Assembly (NCBI RefSeq): GCF_042652185.1
Contig: NZ_JBHSIX010000001.1
Source of the DNA: Actinacidiphila fildesensis
GTDB lineage: Bacteria; Actinomycetota; Actinomycetes; Streptomycetales; Streptomycetaceae
Strand: one strand, 5' to 3'
Length of the DNA stretch: 64,000 nucleotides
Every line of letters begins with the position of its first letter. The stretch's first letter is position 1. The notes below the pieces were generated by a model, which saw only the letters and a program-made list of their open reading frames with translations, did not search any database and was not told the DNA's origin. This document shows, in pieces, positions 54,529 through 62,236 of this stretch. Both the position numbers and the translations under genes were made by a program.

Positions 54529-54551
54529 GAAGTGAAGCAGTGATTCAGTTC
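54529..54551. promoter_or_regulatory. Candidate TetR operator
   Basis: GAAGTGAA - seven bases - TTCAGTTC, an inverted repeat with one mismatch, directly before the TetR start codon. Confidence 0.4.
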
Positions 54552-54589
54552 TTCATCAAGACCCGGTCCTGGCTGCCACGGGGGCTCCC

Positions 54590-55312
54590 TCAGGGCTTCT
54601 TCGGGGTGAAGAGCGCGGTGGCCAGGGCCAGTCCGAGGACGGCTCCGGTCAGCTGGGCGGCGATGAAGCCGGGCAGTGATCCGGGGGCGATGCCGGTGAA
54701 TGTGTCGCTGAAGGAGCGGCCGACGGTGGCGGCGGGGTTGGCGAACGAGCTGGAGGAGGTGAACCAGCAGGCGGCGCCGATATAGGTCGCGACGGCGACG
54801 GGTGCCAGCTGCGTACGGCCGCTGCGGACCAGGCCGGTGACGAGCAGGACGAGTCCGGTGGTGGCGACGACTTCGCCCAGCAGCAGATGCCCGGCCGACA
54901 GGTCGTGGGTGGACCAGCTGATCAGCGGGCGGTCGAACATGGCGTCCGCGAGCACCGATCCGGCGATGGCGCCGGTGGTCTGCGCGAGGACGTAGAGGGC
55001 CACGGTCCGGGCGCCGTACGCGGTCGGGCCGCCGCGTGCGGTCCACCAGTCGGCGAGGGTGACCACGGGGTTGAGATGCGCGCCGGAGACCGGGGCGAGG
55101 AGGGTGATCAGCACCCAGAGTCCCAGGGCGGTGGCCAGCACATTGGCCAGCAGCTGCACCCCGACGTCGTGGCTGAGGCGGGTGGCCTGGATGCCGGAGC
55201 CGACCACGACGGCCACCAGGGCGGCGGTGCCGACCAGTTCGGCGGCGGCTTTCCTGAGCGGCGGGACAGCTGGCGGGGTGGCTTCCCGCGCCGGCACGGC
55301 CTGTGTCTGCAT
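54590..55312 (-). CDS. Aquaporin-family (MIP) channel protein
   Basis: A 240-residue six-helix channel with two half-helix motifs, SGAHLNPVVT (NPV in place of NPA) and SFANPAATVGRSFSDTF. The first helix is AELVGTAALVAVVVGSGI. Variants of this type often pass arsenite, glycerol or other small solutes, but no ars gene is nearby. I prefer the ATG giving MQTQAVPAREATPP. An in-frame ATG 24 codons earlier exists, but the interval contains overlapping inverted repeats (CGGAA-N6-TTCCG at 55335-55350; TTTCC-N7-GGAAA at 55345-55361) that look like operators. Confidence 0.85.
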   Translation of the reverse strand: MQTQAVPAREATPPAVPPLRKAAAELVGTAALVAVVVGSGIQATRLSHDVGVQLLANVLATALGLWVLITLLAPVSGAHLNPVVTLADWWTARGGPTAYGARTVALYVLAQTTGAIAGSVLADAMFDRPLISWSTHDLSAGHLLLGEVVATTGLVLLVTGLVRSGRTQLAPVAVATYIGAACWFTSSSSFANPAATVGRSFSDTFTGIAPGSLPGFIAAQLTGAVLGLALATALFTPKKP

Positions 55313-55405
55313 ACCCAGATTCTGCGGCCTATTTCGGAATATTGTTTCCGTATCTTGGAAATGAGACAGGTTCGGTATCGCCATCGGCCGGTTCCAGAGG
55401 GCCGC

Positions 55406-56755
55406 TCACTGGTCGGGAAGCCAGTTGCCATGGAATCCGTAGGGCACCCGCTGGGGCAGGTGGATGGTCGCGACCGGCGGGGCGGCGAGGTGCTCGGCGT
55501 CCAGAATCACCAGGTCACTGGTACCGGTGCCGGCGTCGTACACATAGGTGAGCAGCCAGCCGGGGCCGCCCGCGAGGTCGTCCACCGGGGCGAAGGCGGC
55601 TTCGCCGGGGGTGCGGCCGGGCGCGAACTCATGGCTGGTGACGCCGCCGGTCCGCAGGTCGTAGCGGACCAGGGCGCCGGCCACCGGCCCGCGTCCCAGA
55701 CCCTCGGCCGTGGTGACATGGCCGAACCGGGCCGGCTGTCCGGCGAGCCGGTCGTCGACCCGGGGGAACTCGCACGGCCGGTCGTCGATCTGCTCCTCGG
55801 CGACGGTGCCCGTCACGAGGTCCAGCGTCCAGCGCCACAAGGTGGCGGGCCGGTGGACCAGATCCGGCGCGTAGTGGTGCGGATAGCGCGTGACGTGCAG
55901 GACGATCCGGTCACCGTCGCCCTCGTCGTACGCGTTGAGCCCGTGGAAGACGTAGCAGGGGTCGATCGGGAACCAGCGGACGACGCCGTACGGATCGTCC
56001 CTGCGCAGCACGCCGAGCCGGGCGCCGTAGGCCGGGTCCCACTGGTACGGCATGCCGCCGCCGGGGCGCATGGCCTCCTGGAGGTTGAAGACCACGGGCA
56101 GATCCATGAACACCACGTGGGAGGCGGTGAGATGGAAGTCGTGCATCATCGTGTGCGCCGGGACGTCCACGGGGCGGCTGACGACCAACTCGCCGGAGGC
56201 GTCGGCCCGGTGGTACGTGAGGTACGGCGCGGTGAGCCCGCCGTAACCGAAGAAGTGCAGCTCCCCGGTGGTCGGGCAGGTCTTGGGGTGGGCGGTCATC
56301 GGGGTCTCGAGCCGGCCGCCGAAGTCGTGCGGTCCGACGGTCTCCAGCTCATGCCCCGGGCGGCAGTCGATCTCGTACGGGAACGAGGCCTCGACCAGGG
56401 CGAGGGTGCGGCCCGCGTGCCGGACGATGTGGGTGTTGGCGGGGCCGGCCGTGAGATCCAGATTGCCCTGGTCGTCATAGATCCGGGCGCCGTGGGTGAA
56501 GGTCGAGGTACGGACCCAGCGGTTGCGGTACGAGGTGGCGCGGCCGCCTTCCAGACGGACGCCGTGCACCATCCCGGCGCCGAAGAACCAGTGCGGGGAG
56601 GCGGCGTCCTGCGGGTTGGGGCCGTTGCGCAAGTACCAGCCGGTCAGCTCGGGTGGGATCGATCCGGTGACCGGCAGGTCGTAGGCGGTCAGTTCCTCCG
56701 CGACGGGGGCGAAGTTGCCGGACAGGTGCGGGGCGACGGCGGGCTGCTGGGTCAT
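55406..56755 (-). CDS. Carotenoid (apocarotenoid) cleavage oxygenase
   Basis: A 449-residue non-haem iron oxygenase of the RPE65/CCD family. The four iron-binding histidines are H156 (MTAHPK), H205 (MMHDF), H271 (VFHGLNAYDEGD) and H442 (GFHGNWLPD), with second-shell Glu in LETP and CEFP. It should oxidatively cleave a carotenoid, apocarotenoid or stilbene double bond to aldehydes. No carotenoid biosynthesis gene is in the window. It lies six bases after a membrane-protein gene, in a unit divergent from PadR. Confidence 0.94.
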   Translation of the reverse strand: MTQQPAVAPHLSGNFAPVAEELTAYDLPVTGSIPPELTGWYLRNGPNPQDAASPHWFFGAGMVHGVRLEGGRATSYRNRWVRTSTFTHGARIYDDQGNLDLTAGPANTHIVRHAGRTLALVEASFPYEIDCRPGHELETVGPHDFGGRLETPMTAHPKTCPTTGELHFFGYGGLTAPYLTYHRADASGELVVSRPVDVPAHTMMHDFHLTASHVVFMDLPVVFNLQEAMRPGGGMPYQWDPAYGARLGVLRRDDPYGVVRWFPIDPCYVFHGLNAYDEGDGDRIVLHVTRYPHHYAPDLVHRPATLWRWTLDLVTGTVAEEQIDDRPCEFPRVDDRLAGQPARFGHVTTAEGLGRGPVAGALVRYDLRTGGVTSHEFAPGRTPGEAAFAPVDDLAGGPGWLLTYVYDAGTGTSDLVILDAEHLAAPPVATIHLPQRVPYGFHGNWLPDQ

Positions 56756-56761
56756 GCGGGG

Positions 56762-57328
56762 TCAGCCTTCCTGCGTGCCGGGCTCGGAGAGGCGGGCCCG
56801 GACGCGGTCCGGGTAACGGGCGGTGAAGAGCGCGGGGACCACGAAGCCGGCGACCTGGACCGGGATCGAGACACCGCTGCCCAGGTCCGCGGCGTAGATG
56901 GGGATCAGTACGGCGGCGGTCACGGTGAAGGCGGCGGCCCAGGCGGCGGTGATCACCACGTTGATCCGGCGGAAGACCGGGGTGTTCCACACCTCGGGCG
57001 GCGCCTGGCGCTTGGCGATGCCGGTGGTGAAGGGGCGGCGGACGGCGAGGGTGGCCCAGGCGGTGACGGCCAGCCAGCCGAGCGAGAGCGCCCCGCTGTA
57101 GTCCTCCAGGCCGGAGTCCGGACGGGAGAAGGCGACCACGCTGAGGACCGCGAAGAACGCGATCGTGCTGAACTCCAGGATCTGGGACTCGGCGGCGATG
57201 CCCGCCTTGCGGTCCTGGATCAGCAGCCAGATGCCGAGGACAAGACCGGTGAGGGCTCCCCACTGCCAGCCGGCCGAGGAGACGGCGGCGAAGGCGATCC
57301 AGGGGATGAAGCCGCGCAGGTAGTTCAT
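56762..57328 (-). CDS. Polytopic membrane protein paired with the carotenoid oxygenase
   Basis: A 188-residue protein with about six hydrophobic helices (FIPWIAFAAVSSAGWQWG, ALTGLVLGIWLLI, STIAFFAVLSVVAF, LGWLAVTAWATLAV, VVITAAWAAAFTVTAA, VQVAGFVVPALF) and a conserved-looking loop RRPFTTGIAKRQAPPEVW. The C-terminus is short and charged. I do not recognise a family. It starts 107 bases from the PadR gene and is followed by the oxygenase gene after six bases, so it may handle the substrate or product of that enzyme. Confidence 0.8.
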   Translation of the reverse strand: MNYLRGFIPWIAFAAVSSAGWQWGALTGLVLGIWLLIQDRKAGIAAESQILEFSTIAFFAVLSVVAFSRPDSGLEDYSGALSLGWLAVTAWATLAVRRPFTTGIAKRQAPPEVWNTPVFRRINVVITAAWAAAFTVTAAVLIPIYAADLGSGVSIPVQVAGFVVPALFTARYPDRVRARLSEPGTQEG

Positions 57329-57382
57329 GACAAGCCTTCCAGTGGTCCGGTCTGGTGTCCGGGTTTCCGGTATTCCATTTCC

Positions 57383-57429
57383 GACGTGTCAAAAGTAGAA
57401 CGTCCAGCATTGACGTGTCAAGAGTGGAA
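57383..57429. promoter_or_regulatory. Direct repeats in the PadR/membrane-protein divergent promoter
   Basis: GACGTGTCAAAAGTAGAA (57383-57400) and GACGTGTCAAGAGTGGAA (57412-57429), 18-base repeats with two differences, 29 bases apart. Each contains GAC-GT-GTC; the second is TTGAC-GT-GTCAA. They are probably PadR operators; the second touches the padR ribosome site. Confidence 0.6.
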
Positions 57430-57435
57430 GGTAGG

Positions 57436-57969
57436 ATGGACCACATGAGCCTCCGCCACGCACTGCTGGGCCTCTTGGTCGAACGTCCGGCCAGCGGCTA
57501 CGACCTGATGAAACTGTTCGAGACCTCCCTCGCCAATGTCTGGCCCGCGACCCAGAGCCAGGTCTACGGCGAGCTGGGGCGTCTCGCCGATACGGGCCTG
57601 CTGGAAGTGGCCGCGGAAGGACCGCGCGGCCGCAAGGAGTACGCCCTCACCGACGAAGGCCTCGCCGAGCTGCGGCACTGGCTCACCGAGACGGAACCCG
57701 ACCGGGTGCGCCGCAGCGAAACGTTGCTGCGGGTCTTCTTCCTGGGCGTGCTCACTCCGGTGGAGGCGTGCGCGTACCTCGGGAACGAGGCCTCCCGCGC
57801 GGCCGATCACCGGGCCTCGCTGAAGGAGCTGGAGGCGGCGGTGGACTGGGGCGACGACCAGCCGTCCGTCTACGGCCGGCTGGCCCTGGAGTACGGGCTG
57901 CGCTTCACCGCCATGCAGGAGGAATGGGCCCGCTGGGCCGCCGACCAGGTCGCGGGCCGCGCGCGCTGA
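57436..57969 (+). CDS. PadR-family transcriptional regulator
   Basis: A 177-residue regulator with the PadR winged helix: LRHALLGLLVERPASGYDLMK, LANVWPATQSQVYGELGRL and GRKEYALTDEGLAELRHWL, followed by the C-terminal helical dimerisation domain (Vir-like). The ATG with GGAAGGTAGG upstream is chosen; an ATG three codons later is possible. It is divergent from the membrane protein and oxygenase genes, and two operator-like repeats lie between, so it likely represses both. Confidence 0.93.
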   Translation: MDHMSLRHALLGLLVERPASGYDLMKLFETSLANVWPATQSQVYGELGRLADTGLLEVAAEGPRGRKEYALTDEGLAELRHWLTETEPDRVRRSETLLRVFFLGVLTPVEACAYLGNEASRAADHRASLKELEAAVDWGDDQPSVYGRLALEYGLRFTAMQEEWARWAADQVAGRAR

Positions 57970-58177
57970 ACCGCGTGCCGGTGCCGGGTGCCCGGCGCCG
58001 GCACGCGGAGCCGCTGGATCGGCACCGATCGGCCGAGTGGCGGAGCGGCCGGTGCGGACCGGCCGCGCAAGGGTGGCAGGCCGGCGGGAACCGGGGCAGG
58101 GTGGTGTCCGTTGGAGCTATTGGGCAAAGGAATCGTCAAGCGGCGCGGCCCGCGCCGGATTGAGCAGGGAGTCCATC

Positions 58178-58753
58178 ATGGGTGTCAGCCTCTCCAAAGG
58201 CGGCAATGTCTCGCTGACGAAGGAGGCCCCCGGACTGACGGCGGTCACCGTCGGCCTGGGCTGGGACGTGCGCACGACGACCGGCACCGACTTCGACCTG
58301 GACGCGAGTGCGCTGCTGGTCGATACGACCGGCAAGGTTGTCTCGGACAAGCACTTCATCTTCTTCAACAACCTCAAGAGCCCGGACGGTTCTGTCGAGC
58401 ACACCGGCGACAACCTCACGGGTGAGGGCGAGGGCGACGACGAGGCCGTCAAGGTCAGCCTCGCGACCGTTCCGCCCGAGGTCGACAAGATCGTGTTCCC
58501 GGTCTCGATCTATGAGGGCGAGAGCCGTCAGCAGAGCTTCGGCCAGGTCCGCAACGCGTTCATCCGTGTGGTGAACCAGGCGGACAACAACGAACTGGCT
58601 CGTTACGACCTCACCGAGGACGCCTCCACCGAGACCGCGATGGTCTTCGGCGAGCTGTACCGCAACGGCGCGGAGTGGAAGTTCCGGGCCGTCGGCCAGG
58701 GCTACGCCTCGGGGCTGCGCGGTATCGCGCAGGACTTCGGCGTCAACCTCTGA
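58178..58753 (+). CDS. terD: TerD-family (tellurite-resistance/stress) protein
   Basis: A 191-residue TerD-type calcium-binding beta-sandwich protein. It begins MGVSLSKGGNVSLTKEAPGL, with GLGWDVRTTTGTDFDLDASAL and the acidic GEGEGDDEAVKVSLATVPP and SIYEGESRQQSFGQVRNAFIRV. The ATG has GGGAG seven bases upstream; the longer frame is rejected. It is a stand-alone gene here with its own terminator. Streptomyces carry many terD paralogues, affecting stress and differentiation. Confidence 0.95.
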   Translation: MGVSLSKGGNVSLTKEAPGLTAVTVGLGWDVRTTTGTDFDLDASALLVDTTGKVVSDKHFIFFNNLKSPDGSVEHTGDNLTGEGEGDDEAVKVSLATVPPEVDKIVFPVSIYEGESRQQSFGQVRNAFIRVVNQADNNELARYDLTEDASTETAMVFGELYRNGAEWKFRAVGQGYASGLRGIAQDFGVNL

Positions 58754-58770
58754 CCTCGGCGTCACCTGCG

Positions 58771-58804
58771 GAAGGGCCGCGCGACGACTGTCGCGCGGCC
58801 CTTC
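58771..58804. terminator. Bidirectional terminator between terD and the MFS gene
   Basis: GAAGGGCCGCGCGAC / GTCGCGCGGCCCTTC with a four-base loop, between convergent genes. Confidence 0.88.
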
Positions 58805-58877
58805 TGTGTCTGCCGTGTCTTCGGCGTCTGCTCCGTCTGCAGCGTTCGCCGTGTCCGCGGTGTTCGCCGGTGGACTC

Positions 58878-60338
58878 CTAGGCGGGCTGGTCGGCGGGCG
58901 CGTTGACCGTGGCCGGGCCGGAAGCCGCGAGCTGCGGCCGGGTGTGGCGGGCCGGGATGAAGGCCGCGATCAGCAGGGCGGCGAGGCCGGCCCCGCAGGC
59001 GATCGCGAACGCGACGCGGAAACCGTTCAGCGTGGGCAGCGGCATGCCGCCGAACGGATGCGTCATATGGGCGAGCACCACACCGACGACCGCGCTGGAG
59101 ACCGAGGTGCCGATCGACCGCATCAGGGTGTTGAGGCCGTTGGCGGCCGCGGTCTCCGACAGCGGCACGGCGCCCATGATCAGTGCGGGCATGGCGGCGT
59201 AGGCGAGCGCGATGCCGGTGCCGATCACCGCCGATACCAGGATGACCTCCCAGACGGTGTCCATCAGGAACAGCCCCATGGCGTAACCGGCGGCGACCAC
59301 CGTCACGCCCAGCATCAGCGAGGTCTTCGGGCCGCGGGCGGCCGAGATCCGCGCCGACAGCGGGGAGATCACGATCATCACCAGCCCGGCGGGCGCCAGG
59401 CACAGCCCGGCCGCGACCATCGACTGGCCGAGACCGTAACCGGTCGCCTTGGGCAACTGCAGGAGCTGCGGAAGCACGATCGACATCGCGAAGAGGGCGA
59501 ACCCGACCAGGACCGACGCGAGGTTGGTGAGCAGCACCTGGGGGCGGGCGGTGGTCCGCAGATCCACCAGCGGCGCGGTGGTCCGCAGCTCGAAGGTGCC
59601 CCAGCCGAGCAGGATCAGCACGGCGGCGCCGAGCAGTCCGAGGGTGGTGCCGCTGCCCCAGCCCCAGTCGCCGCCCTTGGACACCGCCAGCAGCAGGCAG
59701 ACCAGCCCCGCCGAGAGCCCGACCGCACCGGGGAAGTCGAACCGTGCGGGGGTGCGCACCGTCGACTCGGGGACCAGGAAGAAGATGAGCGCGGCGGCCG
59801 CCGCCCCGAGCCCGGCCGAGCACAGGAACAGCGAGTGCCAGTCGAAGTGCTGGGCGATCGCCGCGGCACCCGGCATGCCGAGCGCCCCGCCGATGCCGAG
59901 CGAGGAGCTCATCAGGGCCATCGCGGAGCCCATCCGCTCCTTGGGCAGCTCGTCACGCATGATGCTGATGCCGAGCGGGATGACGCCCATCGCGCCGCCC
60001 TGGAAGGCCCGGCCGACCACCATCGGGAGCAGCGAGGTGGTGAAGGCGCAGATCAGCGAGCCGATGATCAGCAGGCCGAGGCTGAAGAGCAGGATCCGCC
60101 GCTTGCCGTACATGTCGCCGAGCCGGCCCATGACGGGGGTGGCGACCGCGCCGGCCAGCAGGGTGGCGGTGATCACCCATGAGGCGTCGGAGGCGGAGGC
60201 GTGCAGCAGCTTGGGGAGTTCGGGGATCAGCGGGACCACGAGGGTCTGCATGACCGCCACGACGATGCCCGCGAACGCGAGCACCACGACGATGGAGCTG
60301 CCCCGGTCGCGGGCCACTGGATCGGATATCTGGGGCAC
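58878..60338 (-). CDS. MFS transporter (DHA2-like), MarR-regulated
   Basis: A 486-residue major facilitator with about 14 helices. Motif A is GRLGDMYGKRR, and motif C-like sequence is GIGGALGMPGAAAIA. It should export a drug or metabolite using the proton gradient. The GTG start giving MPQISDPVARDRG has GGAGG eight bases upstream; the frame continues upstream through the operator palindrome, which is not coding. It is divergent from a MarR gene across a 35-base palindrome. Confidence 0.9.
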   Translation of the reverse strand: MPQISDPVARDRGSSIVVVLAFAGIVVAVMQTLVVPLIPELPKLLHASASDASWVITATLLAGAVATPVMGRLGDMYGKRRILLFSLGLLIIGSLICAFTTSLLPMVVGRAFQGGAMGVIPLGISIMRDELPKERMGSAMALMSSSLGIGGALGMPGAAAIAQHFDWHSLFLCSAGLGAAAAALIFFLVPESTVRTPARFDFPGAVGLSAGLVCLLLAVSKGGDWGWGSGTTLGLLGAAVLILLGWGTFELRTTAPLVDLRTTARPQVLLTNLASVLVGFALFAMSIVLPQLLQLPKATGYGLGQSMVAAGLCLAPAGLVMIVISPLSARISAARGPKTSLMLGVTVVAAGYAMGLFLMDTVWEVILVSAVIGTGIALAYAAMPALIMGAVPLSETAAANGLNTLMRSIGTSVSSAVVGVVLAHMTHPFGGMPLPTLNGFRVAFAIACGAGLAALLIAAFIPARHTRPQLAASGPATVNAPADQPA

Positions 60339-60365
60339 GTGTACCGCCTCCGGGTGAAGTTGTTG

Positions 60366-60400
60366 ATGTGCACGATACACAGGCTGTGTATCGTGCACAT
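60366..60400. promoter_or_regulatory. Perfect 17-bp inverted repeat, probable MarR operator
   Basis: ATGTGCACGATACACAG and its exact complement CTGTGTATCGTGCACAT separated by one G, centred between the divergent MFS and MarR genes. It covers the likely promoters of both. Confidence 0.8.
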
Positions 60401-60454
60401 TGCGTCCCTCGTGGGTACGCGCGGCGCGCAGGACGCGGTGACATAGGAGGCAGT

Positions 60455-60919
60455 GTGCTGGAGCGACTCGAACGGGAGTTGATGCTTGTCGCCCGGCACC
60501 AGGTGATGGCCCGCCGGGACCCGGCGGGCGGGCGGCTGGAGAAGTCCGCCTATCTGCTGCTGACCAGGATCGAAGCGGACGGCGCGATGTCCATCGGACA
60601 GCTCGCGGAGGCCTTCGGCCTCGACACCTCGACGGTCAACCGGCAGACGGCGGCGCTGCTGCGGGCCGGGCTGGCGGAGCGCGTCGCGGATCCGGACGGC
60701 GGAATGGCGCGGAAGCTGCGGATCACCAGTGCCGGCAAGGACCGGCTGACAGCCGACCGGGCGGTCCATCTGGAAGGCCTGGGCTGGGTGCTCGCGGACT
60801 GGACGCCGCGGGAGATCGGGCAGTTCGAGGACGTACTCACCCGGTTCAACCGCAGCATCGAGGCGCTGGAGGGACGCGAATGGCCCCGCCCGGAATCGGG
60901 CGGGGCCAGCGGCGCGTAA
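60455..60919 (+). CDS. MarR-family transcriptional regulator
   Basis: A 154-residue winged-helix regulator: SIGQLAEAFGLDTSTVNRQTAALLRAGL is the HTH, and ERVADPDGGMARKLRIT is the wing. The GTG start is fixed by AGGAGG five bases upstream. It is divergent from the MFS gene; by family behaviour it should repress both genes and be released by a ligand that the pump exports. Its 3' end holds a hairpin shared with the convergent azoR. Confidence 0.93.
   Translation: MLERLERELMLVARHQVMARRDPAGGRLEKSAYLLLTRIEADGAMSIGQLAEAFGLDTSTVNRQTAALLRAGLAERVADPDGGMARKLRITSAGKDRLTADRAVHLEGLGWVLADWTPREIGQFEDVLTRFNRSIEALEGREWPRPESGGASGA
60881..60908. terminator. Bidirectional terminator inside the marR 3' end
   Basis: TGGCCCCGCCCG / CGGGCGGGGCCA with a four-base loop, within the last codons of the MarR gene and 49 bases from the azoR stop. 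Confidence 0.7.
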
Positions 60920-60956
60920 CGGGTGACACGTAACGCAGACGGCAGGGCGAGGGGCC

Positions 60957-61604
60957 TCAGGCTGCCAGGCGGACGGCGAGTGCCTTGGCCTTGGAGACCG
61001 CTTCCTCGTGGGCGCGGGTGCGCGACGCGTCGGCCAGGTCCCGGAGGTCGGCCATCTCCGGCTTCACATGAGCGAGCGTCAGCTCAGGGACGATGAAGTC
61101 GACTTCGAGGCCGAGCATGCCGGTGAGGACCTTCTCCAGGTAGTTCGAGGCGAACTCGAAGCTCTCCCGCGGGGTGCCGGCGGCGTACGAACCGCCGCGG
61201 GCGGTCACGACCGTGACCGGGGTGCCGGCCACCGTGGACCCCTCGCCGCCGGTGCGGCCGATGATGATCACCTGGTCCAGCCATGCCTTGAGGCTGGAGG
61301 GGATCGTGAAGTTGTACATCGGGGTGCCGATCAGCACCGCGTCGGCCCGCTCCAGCTCCTCGGCGAGGGTCTCCCGCAGAGCGTGGGCGGCCCGCTGCTC
61401 GGGGGTGTGGTCGGCCGCCGGGACGAAGGACGCCGTGATGGCGTCGGCGGTCAGATGGGGGAGCGGATCGGCCGCGAGGTCGCGGTAGATCACGGTGCCG
61501 TCCGGGTGCTGCGCCTCCCATTCCTTGCGGAAGGTCGCGGCGACCTCGCGGGAGACGGAGCCCTCGTGGAAGGCGGAGGAGTCGATGTGCAGCAAGGTGG
61601 GCAT
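60957..61604 (-). CDS. azoR: FMN-dependent NADH:quinone oxidoreductase/azoreductase
   Basis: A 215-residue flavodoxin-fold enzyme of the AzoR family. It begins MPTLLHIDSSAFHEGSVSREV; the FMN-binding segments are GTPMYNFTIPSSLKAWLDQ and TARGGSYAAG. It reduces quinones by two electrons, and azo dyes in vitro, giving protection from electrophile stress. The ATG has GGAGG upstream; the longer frame is not coding. It is divergent from an HxlR regulator, a common pairing for quinone-responsive genes. Confidence 0.94.
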   Translation of the reverse strand: MPTLLHIDSSAFHEGSVSREVAATFRKEWEAQHPDGTVIYRDLAADPLPHLTADAITASFVPAADHTPEQRAAHALRETLAEELERADAVLIGTPMYNFTIPSSLKAWLDQVIIIGRTGGEGSTVAGTPVTVVTARGGSYAAGTPRESFEFASNYLEKVLTGMLGLEVDFIVPELTLAHVKPEMADLRDLADASRTRAHEEAVSKAKALAVRLAA

Positions 61605-61673
61605 GGGAATGCCTCCACTCTCGGAAGACGGGGCGAACGTCGCGCCACCGTGGGCGTCTGCGTTCTTTCGTAT

Positions 61674-61714
61674 GTAGCTATTGATATCACAGTAGCTTAC
61701 TTTTCTGCAGTAGC
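61674..61714. promoter_or_regulatory. Three direct GTAGC repeats at 18-bp spacing, probable HxlR operator
   Basis: GTAGC at 61674-61678, 61692-61696 and 61710-61714. The units read GTAGCTATTGATATCACA, GTAGCTTACTTTTCTGCA, then GTAGCAAGTGG. This AT-rich patch stands out from its surroundings and lies between divergent azoR and hxlR. Confidence 0.6.
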
Positions 61715-61740
61715 AAGTGGGACGGCAGTACGCTGTACCC

Positions 61741-62178
61741 ATGCAACGGGGACAGCAGGCGCAGGCAGAGCTCGGGGCCGAGGTGTGTACGGGCGTCGAC
61801 ATCGCGCTCACGCGCGTCTTCGAGCTGCTGGGAAAACGGTGGACCGGGCTGATCGTGGCCGTCCTCACCCAGCGGGCGGCGTACTACGCCGACCTGCGGA
61901 GAGCCCTCCCCAAGATCAGCGAGCGCATGCTGTCGGACCGGTTGAGCGAGCTGGTCGACGCCGGACTGGTCGTCCGTGAGGTCGACGAAGGCCCGCCGCT
62001 GCGCGTGACCTACCGGCTCACCGAGGCCGGCCTCGGTCTCGGCCCGGCCCTGCACGAGCTGGGCCAGTGGGCCGAGACGTATCTGCTGGGCGGCATCGAC
62101 GCAGCGGGCGACCCGGCCGGGCCGTGCGCGGGCGCGCACGCCAGCCCCTCCCGGCCCCAGCAGCCCGAGATCTGCTGA
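61741..62178 (+). CDS. HxlR-family transcriptional regulator
   Basis: A 145-residue winged-helix protein with the family features VFELLGKRWTGLIVAVL and FADL-like AYYADLRRALPKISERMLSDRLSEL. A single N-terminal cysteine (EVCTGVDIALTRV) is at the position of the redox-sensing Cys in YodB/HypR-type members, so it may sense quinones or diamide. The start is the ATG giving MQRGQQAQAEL. It is divergent from azoR. Confidence 0.92.
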   Translation: MQRGQQAQAELGAEVCTGVDIALTRVFELLGKRWTGLIVAVLTQRAAYYADLRRALPKISERMLSDRLSELVDAGLVVREVDEGPPLRVTYRLTEAGLGLGPALHELGQWAETYLLGGIDAAGDPAGPCAGAHASPSRPQQPEIC

Positions 62179-62236
62179 ACGACCCGGCGCGGTCGCACCG
62201 GTCCGGGAGTCGAAGTCCCGTCCCGAAGCCGAAGTT

